From Pseudomaricurvus albidus (GTDB lineage: Bacteria > Pseudomonadota > Gammaproteobacteria > Pseudomonadales > Cellvibrionaceae): a stretch of 64,000 bases of DNA. How positions within the stretch are numbered: position 1 is the first letter of the stretch; every line of letters starts with the position of its first letter. The notes below the pieces were generated by a model, which ran no database searches, was not told the DNA's origin, and saw only the letters and a program-made list of their open reading frames with translations. Where the stretch lies: positions 496,001 through 560,000 of the forward strand of contig NZ_JAHKRS010000002.1 in assembly GCF_018863235.1 (NCBI RefSeq), read 5' to 3'. The position numbers and the translations under genes are program-made. Shown piece by piece: positions 59,776 to 64,000 of this stretch.

Positions 59776-60987
59776 GTGAAAGAAATTCTTTTGATCAACA
59801 TTTCCGGTGAAGACCGTCCCGGTGTGACCTCCGCCATTACCCGGATTTTGGGGCAATATAAGGCCAATGTGCTCGATATTGGTCAGGCGGTAATCCACGA
59901 CAATCTCACCCTGGGGCTGCTGGTTGAAATTCCTGCCTCCTCTGAATCGTCGCCGGTGCTCAAGGATATTCTGTTCAAGGCTCATGAAATGAACATGCAG
60001 GTGCGCTTCCAGCCCATCAGCGAAGAAAGCTATGGTCAGTGGGTAAGTCATCAGGGCAAGGATCGTCATATCGTGACTTTGCTGGCGCGTCGGATTACTG
60101 CTGAGCAAATTGCCGAGGTCACCTCGGTTGCCTTGAGTCACGGTCTGAATATCGACAATATCAGCCGGCTTTCCGGGCGAGTTGATCTGGACAGCGACAG
60201 CGATCAGACCAAAGCCTGTGTTGAGTTTTCTGCCCGAGGCAAGTCCGCGGATCTGGCCGAACTGCGCTCGGCCTTTATGGAGCTGTCCAGTCGTCTGGAT
60301 GCGGATATCGCCTTTCAGGAAGATAACGTGTTCCGCCGCAATCGCCGTCTGGTGTGCTTTGATATGGATTCCACCCTCATCGAGGCAGAAGTCATTGATG
60401 AATTGGCCAAAGCTGCCGGTGTGGGTGATCAGGTCATTGAAATCACCGAGGCCGCCATGCGCGGTGAGCTGGATTTCAAAGAGAGCTTTGCCCGCCGCAT
60501 GGCTCTGCTGAAAGGCCTGGATGAATCCGTACTGGAGGACATCGCCGAGCAGCTGCCCATTACCGAAGGTGCGGAGCGACTTATTTCAACCCTGAAACAA
60601 CTGGGTTATAAAACCGCTATCCTGTCGGGCGGGTTTAACTACTTCGGTAAGTTTCTGCAGCAAAAGCTGGGGATCGATTACGTTTATGCCAACGAGCTGG
60701 AAGTGGTTGACGGCAAGGTTACCGGCAATGTTTCCGGCGTGGTTGTCGATGGCGCCCGCAAGGCAGAATTGCTGCGCGAACTGGCGGCCAAAGAGAATCT
60801 TTCGCTGGAGCAGGTGATTGCGGTCGGCGACGGCGCTAACGACTTGCCGATGTTGAGCATCGCCGGTCTGGGCATTGCATTCCGCGCCAAGCCGCTGGTG
60901 AAAGCCTCCGCCAAGCAGGCGATTTCCAATCTGGGCCTGGACGGTATTTTGTACCTGATCGGTTTCCGCGACCGGGATGCGCTCTAA
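59776..60987 (+). CDS. serB: Phosphoserine phosphatase
   Basis: A 403-residue HAD-family enzyme that dephosphorylates phosphoserine, the last step of serine synthesis. The N-terminal third has two ACT-type domains (from KEILLINISGEDRPGVTSAI). The catalytic part has motif I CFDMDSTLIEAEVIDELA (about residue 195), motif II AILSGGFNYFG, and motifs III/IV in VIAVGDGANDLPMLSIAGLG. The GTG at 59776 is chosen because homologues start with K-E-I/L; TTG 59764 is an alternative. This two-ACT layout is typical of Pseudomonas-like SerB. A stem-loop follows. Confidence 0.95.
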   Translation: MKEILLINISGEDRPGVTSAITRILGQYKANVLDIGQAVIHDNLTLGLLVEIPASSESSPVLKDILFKAHEMNMQVRFQPISEESYGQWVSHQGKDRHIVTLLARRITAEQIAEVTSVALSHGLNIDNISRLSGRVDLDSDSDQTKACVEFSARGKSADLAELRSAFMELSSRLDADIAFQEDNVFRRNRRLVCFDMDSTLIEAEVIDELAKAAGVGDQVIEITEAAMRGELDFKESFARRMALLKGLDESVLEDIAEQLPITEGAERLISTLKQLGYKTAILSGGFNYFGKFLQQKLGIDYVYANELEVVDGKVTGNVSGVVVDGARKAELLRELAAKENLSLEQVIAVGDGANDLPMLSIAGLGIAFRAKPLVKASAKQAISNLGLDGILYLIGFRDRDAL

Positions 60988-61001
60988 GGTAGCCCGATAA
61001 C

Positions 61002-61026
61002 AGAAAGGCTGCCAGGCAGCCTTTCT
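61002..61026. terminator. Stem-loop at the serB / fimX convergent junction
   Basis: AGAAAGGCTG (61002-61011) pairs with CAGCCTTTCT (61017-61026) around a 5-base loop, between converging serB and fimX. A pyrimidine-rich stretch but no real T-run follows, so it may serve both directions weakly. Confidence 0.5.
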
Positions 61027-61045
61027 CATAGAGCTTATGAAGCTC

Positions 61046-63160
61046 TTACCCTTCCATCGTAAAGTCGTAGCTCATGGAGTCGGTGGGCGCTTGCAGGTAG
61101 TGACCCTGATTGTAGTGCACGCCAGTTTGCCACAGAGTGGACAGGACGCTGGCGTGTTCGACAAAAGGCACGATGGTGATTTTGTTCGCTTCCAGCAATT
61201 GTTTGATGATGTTGCTCAGGGCTTCCGGTCCCTCGTTGTTCTTTTGAATGTCCACCGTGAAGGAACCGTGAATCTTGACGTAGTCCGACGGTGCATGTGA
61301 CAGGGTCTTGAACGGATTCAGAGAGCAGCCGAAGTTGCAAATTGACGACTGACTGCCGATTTCGGACAGTCCCTGAAGCAGTGCCTTGGCGTCGTTCAGG
61401 TGGCTGGTCACGTCACCCTCATCCACCTGAAATACAATGGCATCAGCGGGCAGGCCGGCGGCTTTAAAGGCCACGCTGATCCAGGGCACCAGGCTCTCAT
61501 CGCACAGGGATTCGCAGCTCAGATTGAGCAGTACACGAGTGTTGTGGCCATTGGCGCGATGTTCAGACAGGGTTTTGATGGTTTCAAGAATGACCCAGCG
61601 ATCAATTTTGGTGGTTGCTCCGATCTGGGCGGCAACACCCAGGAACTCGTTGGGTGAGATCTGTTGTCCATCTTCATCAAGCAGACGCAAGAGCACTTCG
61701 TAATGTTCGTCCTCGGCGCCTCGCAAACTGATGATGGGTTGAAACAGCAGCTGGAAGCGGTTGTTGTCCAGTGCGTGGCTGATCATGTTGACCATGTCGG
61801 CTTCGGCTTTCTCTTCCGGGCTGACTTCCGGGTCGTAGAGTTTCACGCCATTGCCGCTCTGATCGTGTTCCATGCGGAAGTTTTCAGTGGCCTTGAGGGC
61901 CTGATCAATCACTTCTTCGGCGCTGGAGGAGGTCTCGTTCAGTATGGCGACACCAATGGTGGTCGTGGCCTGAATGGTCTTGCCGTCTACGTCGATAATG
62001 TGATGTTCGATTTCTTCGCGGATACGCTCAGCGCGATCCAGTGATTGCTGGGCGTTTTGGTTTGGCGCCAGTAACATGAAAGAATCATCACCAAAGCGAG
62101 CCAGAGTCTCACCGGGCAGGGCATGTTTGCTCAGGAGCGCAGCCAGATCACCCAGAGCCAAATCGGAGCCGGCAACTCCCATGGTGGGCTGAATGTGATC
62201 GGAGAAACTGTCGACCTCAATGTGCAGCACCGTGGTTGTGCAGCCTTCGTTGATGGCTCTGGAAACTTCTTTTTCCAGTTGTCCGACCAGGTACAGCCGG
62301 TTATAGAGGCCGGTGACCAGATCCTGATCTTTAATCTTCTGCAGCTCGGCCTGGAGCTGTTCGTTATTGGCCTGATTGGCGCGGATCACAAATTCAATAC
62401 AGGCTTCTTCGTCGTAAACTGCCCGGGAGACATCGAGACTGACGTTGCAGGGCTTGCCATCGTGAGTGATACCACTAAAACTCAGCTGGCAGTTTTCCGC
62501 TTCATCCCCTTTGAGGGTGAAGTCTTTCAGAAATTGTTTGACGTGTTTCTGGTCTTCGTCATTGACCATATCGATGACGGGCATGCATTCAATATCGTCA
62601 CGATCATCGTAGCCGAAACAGTCGGCGAATGACTGGTTGGCGTAGAGGTACATGCCGTCCTGAACGTAGGCAATGGCGTCGCGGGAGCTGTCCAGCAGCT
62701 GTTGGCTGCGGCGCTCGGCTTCCTTGAGTTTAAAGTCAGCACGACGACGCTGCTGGCGTTGTTCGCGGTTTTCCATTTCTCTCTGGATGACCAGCAGCAG
62801 ATGCTGATCCTGATCCAGAGGCACCACATCACTGGCACCGATCTTGAGGCCGTCGACCACGGCCTGATTGGCCTCTATGCTCTGTTCAGCGGCTTTTTCG
62901 CTGATTAAAATCATGGGCACGTCTTTATTCAGACGTTTGATCTGCCTCAGGGCATTGGCGGGAGGGAGTTGGGAGCAGGCATCTTCTGCGATCAACAGAT
63001 CCCAGCTTTGCTCCTGCAGCAGTTTGGTCAGAACTTCTTCGCTTTCGACGTGTTGCGCCCGGGTTGGGCGGCCAGCGTTATTGAGCATACTGATCAGGCG
63101 TTCCACTTCTTTGCGTGAATCGTTGACGATCAGAAGACGGATGGTCTCATTGGCGTTCAT
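61046..63160 (-). CDS. fimX: FimX-like degenerate REC-PAS-GGDEF-EAL protein
   Basis: A 704-residue protein. A receiver-like domain (residues 1-125, RLLIVNDSRKEVERLI) is degenerate. A PAS domain follows (about 150-265, LLDSSRDAIAYVQDGMYLYAN). The GGDEF domain (about 290-440) has ARFGDDSF instead of GGDEF, and the EAL domain (about 455-700) has HYEVLLRLLDEDG instead of EAL. Both enzymatic sites are thus probably inactive. This layout and these substitutions match Pseudomonas FimX, a c-di-GMP-binding effector for type IV pilus twitching. The position beside serB also matches. Binding of c-di-GMP by the EAL part is inferred from the family. Confidence 0.9.
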   Translation of the reverse strand: MNANETIRLLIVNDSRKEVERLISMLNNAGRPTRAQHVESEEVLTKLLQEQSWDLLIAEDACSQLPPANALRQIKRLNKDVPMILISEKAAEQSIEANQAVVDGLKIGASDVVPLDQDQHLLLVIQREMENREQRQQRRRADFKLKEAERRSQQLLDSSRDAIAYVQDGMYLYANQSFADCFGYDDRDDIECMPVIDMVNDEDQKHVKQFLKDFTLKGDEAENCQLSFSGITHDGKPCNVSLDVSRAVYDEEACIEFVIRANQANNEQLQAELQKIKDQDLVTGLYNRLYLVGQLEKEVSRAINEGCTTTVLHIEVDSFSDHIQPTMGVAGSDLALGDLAALLSKHALPGETLARFGDDSFMLLAPNQNAQQSLDRAERIREEIEHHIIDVDGKTIQATTTIGVAILNETSSSAEEVIDQALKATENFRMEHDQSGNGVKLYDPEVSPEEKAEADMVNMISHALDNNRFQLLFQPIISLRGAEDEHYEVLLRLLDEDGQQISPNEFLGVAAQIGATTKIDRWVILETIKTLSEHRANGHNTRVLLNLSCESLCDESLVPWISVAFKAAGLPADAIVFQVDEGDVTSHLNDAKALLQGLSEIGSQSSICNFGCSLNPFKTLSHAPSDYVKIHGSFTVDIQKNNEGPEALSNIIKQLLEANKITIVPFVEHASVLSTLWQTGVHYNQGHYLQAPTDSMSYDFTMEG

Positions 63161-63506
63161 ACTGCGGTTGTATTTCCCTGTTCAAGCTTGGGCGAGATCC
63201 GGTCTGCATGGTGGACAGATAGCATCACTTTATTTAATGGTTGGTACTTTCGATAGTGCTTTTTTGCACAATCGTTACTGCGTCAATATCCTGATGTTCG
63301 CAGCTGGTACGTACGTACCATGTGGCTTAGAGTCAATGATTCTAACGTTTGAGCACACATAAAGACAGACTACGCTAAATAAAAGCTGGCTCAAAGCCGT
63401 GCATGGGCTTGAGGAGGAATTATGTGACAAGTGTTGCAGAACATAATGTCCAAATGCCTTATAGAAGTCGTCATGTGCCAAGGGGGCGAATTTGATGCCA
63501 CTGGCG
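63161..63506. other. Intergenic region upstream of fimX
   Basis: This 346-base gap separates the end of the PilZ-like gene from the start of fimX. I see no convincing open frame. It contains a 16-base palindrome (63305-63320) and AT-rich segments that could hold a fimX promoter. Confidence 0.5.
63305..63320. promoter_or_regulatory. Perfect 16-base palindrome upstream of fimX
   Basis: TGGTACGTACGTACCA is fully self-complementary and built from repeated GTAC. It lies 145 bases before the fimX start, a position suited to an operator. I do not recognise the motif. Confidence 0.4.
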
Positions 63507-64000
63507 TCACCAGCTTTCCGGGAAATCGTCCGCAGCAGGAGGTGCTTCATGGTTGTCCCTGTGGGCTGCCTCAACCGGCCGATAACGAAACAGGTTAATG
63601 CTTGAGCTGCTGTAAAGCAGGTGGCTCAGTTGCACGGTGGAGGTGTCACCCCGGTAGTTTATCCGGGCCTTGTTGCCCGCACGGAACGGGTAGCTGGCGG
63701 TGATCAAGGCTTTTTCATTAAAGTGCGTACCGGCTTTCTCTGAGCTTAAACCGCGCATATACACATTGTCGCGACCGGATTTTTGCAGTTGCTGTACGGC
63801 AATAGCCCGCGCCTGCTGGGCAATCAGCTGAATTCCCAGTTGCGACATCCCCTTGTGCTGTTTGACCCAGCGGATAACCCCCAGATTCCAGTGGGCAGCC
63901 TCGGGATCGCGCACGGCGACCAGTTCGCCGGTTTTGACCTGGGCGGGGATCTCCTGGTGCCAGTTCAAGCCGACCCCCCCCGTGCTGATGTCAGAAATCT
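63507..64000 (-). CDS. PilZ-like domain protein (partial, N-terminus off the window)
   Basis: The minus strand from base 64000 reads open to TGA at 63507, about 164 residues. The visible part begins ISDISTGGVGLNWHQEIPA. DISTGGVGL fits the D-x-S-x-x-G motif of PilZ domains, and VKTGELVAVRDPEAAHWNLGV continues a beta-rich pattern; the RxxxR motif would lie upstream. The gene is upstream of fimX and in the same orientation, as I recall for a conserved gene next to fimX in Pseudomonas. A role in c-di-GMP signalling with FimX is plausible but unproven. The frame has no start inside the window. Confidence 0.6.
   Translation of the reverse strand, partial: ISDISTGGVGLNWHQEIPAQVKTGELVAVRDPEAAHWNLGVIRWVKQHKGMSQLGIQLIAQQARAIAVQQLQKSGRDNVYMRGLSSEKAGTHFNEKALITASYPFRAGNKARINYRGDTSTVQLSHLLYSSSSINLFRYRPVEAAHRDNHEAPPAADDFPESW

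Noticed and set aside
1-64000. CRISPR arrays, tRNA/rRNA genes, insertion sequences, prophage, origin of replication
   Set aside because: No regularly spaced repeats, no cloverleaf-like or rRNA sequence, no transposase or integrase and no DnaA-box cluster noticed on reading; tRNA detection by eye is limited.

Overview
This is 64 kb of ordinary-looking chromosome from a gammaproteobacterium, probably a marine or aquatic aerobic heterotroph in the broad Pseudomonas/Marinobacter/Cellvibrio neighbourhood. The grounds are inferential: a YtjB-SerB-FimX-PilZ-like gene order that I recall from Pseudomonas, a LiuR-type leucine degradation operon, a homogentisate operon, TamAB, a bifunctional OlsF-type ornithine-lipid synthase and an arylsulfatase. 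The base composition looks even. I see no phage, IS element, integron, CRISPR array, rRNA or tRNA.

Layout. 1-4.8 kb: partial TetR regulator, SmrA-like nuclease, MscS channel, a large unrecognised membrane protein, a DUF3301 protein. 4.9-7.4 kb: LysR regulator divergent from scoAB (3-oxoacid CoA-transferase). 7.6-9.6 kb: a small MscS-domain protein followed by a fused RimB-like protease/RimK-like ligase. 9.8-13.2 kb: hmgA-fahA-maiA, the lower tyrosine pathway. 13.3-16.3 kb: an acidic Ala/Asp/Met lipoprotein, a 59-residue membrane protein, a YcbL-like hydrolase, a hotdog thioesterase, YtoQ. 16.5-21.5 kb: a two-component pair of the 'dedicated sortase system' type, SIMPL, MAPEG and crotonase proteins. 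21.5-24 kb: Qnr-like pentapeptide protein, secreted metalloprotease, GGCT-like protein. 24.3-29.9 kb: tamA-tamB. 30.0-30.8 kb: FMN riboswitch and ribH2. 31-38 kb: SDR, SulP transporter, patatin/beta-barrel protein, diguanylate cyclase, TM2 protein. 38.2-42.0 kb: a three-gene peptidase / RimK-like ligase / GNAT-peptidase cassette. 42.1-49.2 kb: pyruvate kinase, dienelactone hydrolase, MFS transporter, arylsulfatase, PAS-GGDEF protein. 49.3-56.4 kb: liuRABCDE in transcription order R, A, B, C, D, E on the minus strand, with a perfect palindromic operator candidate upstream. 56.7-64 kb: olsF, ytjB/ahpA, serB, a degenerate FimX-type protein and a partial PilZ-like protein.

Catabolism is a clear theme. 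Tyrosine (hmgA-fahA-maiA) and leucine (liu) both yield acetoacetate, and the scoAB CoA-transferase in the same window can activate it. A second theme is c-di-GMP signalling: two GGDEF proteins with intact motifs, a FimX-like protein with degenerate catalytic motifs, a PilZ-like fragment and a probable GGDEF remnant. The best candidates for less-described biology are the 38.2-42.0 kb amidoligase/peptidase cassette, the RimB-RimK fusion next to a mini-MscS protein, and a histidine kinase with a sugar-binding-like sensor domain and no sortase nearby. All functional calls are from reading the translated sequence and from memory of families; no search was run.
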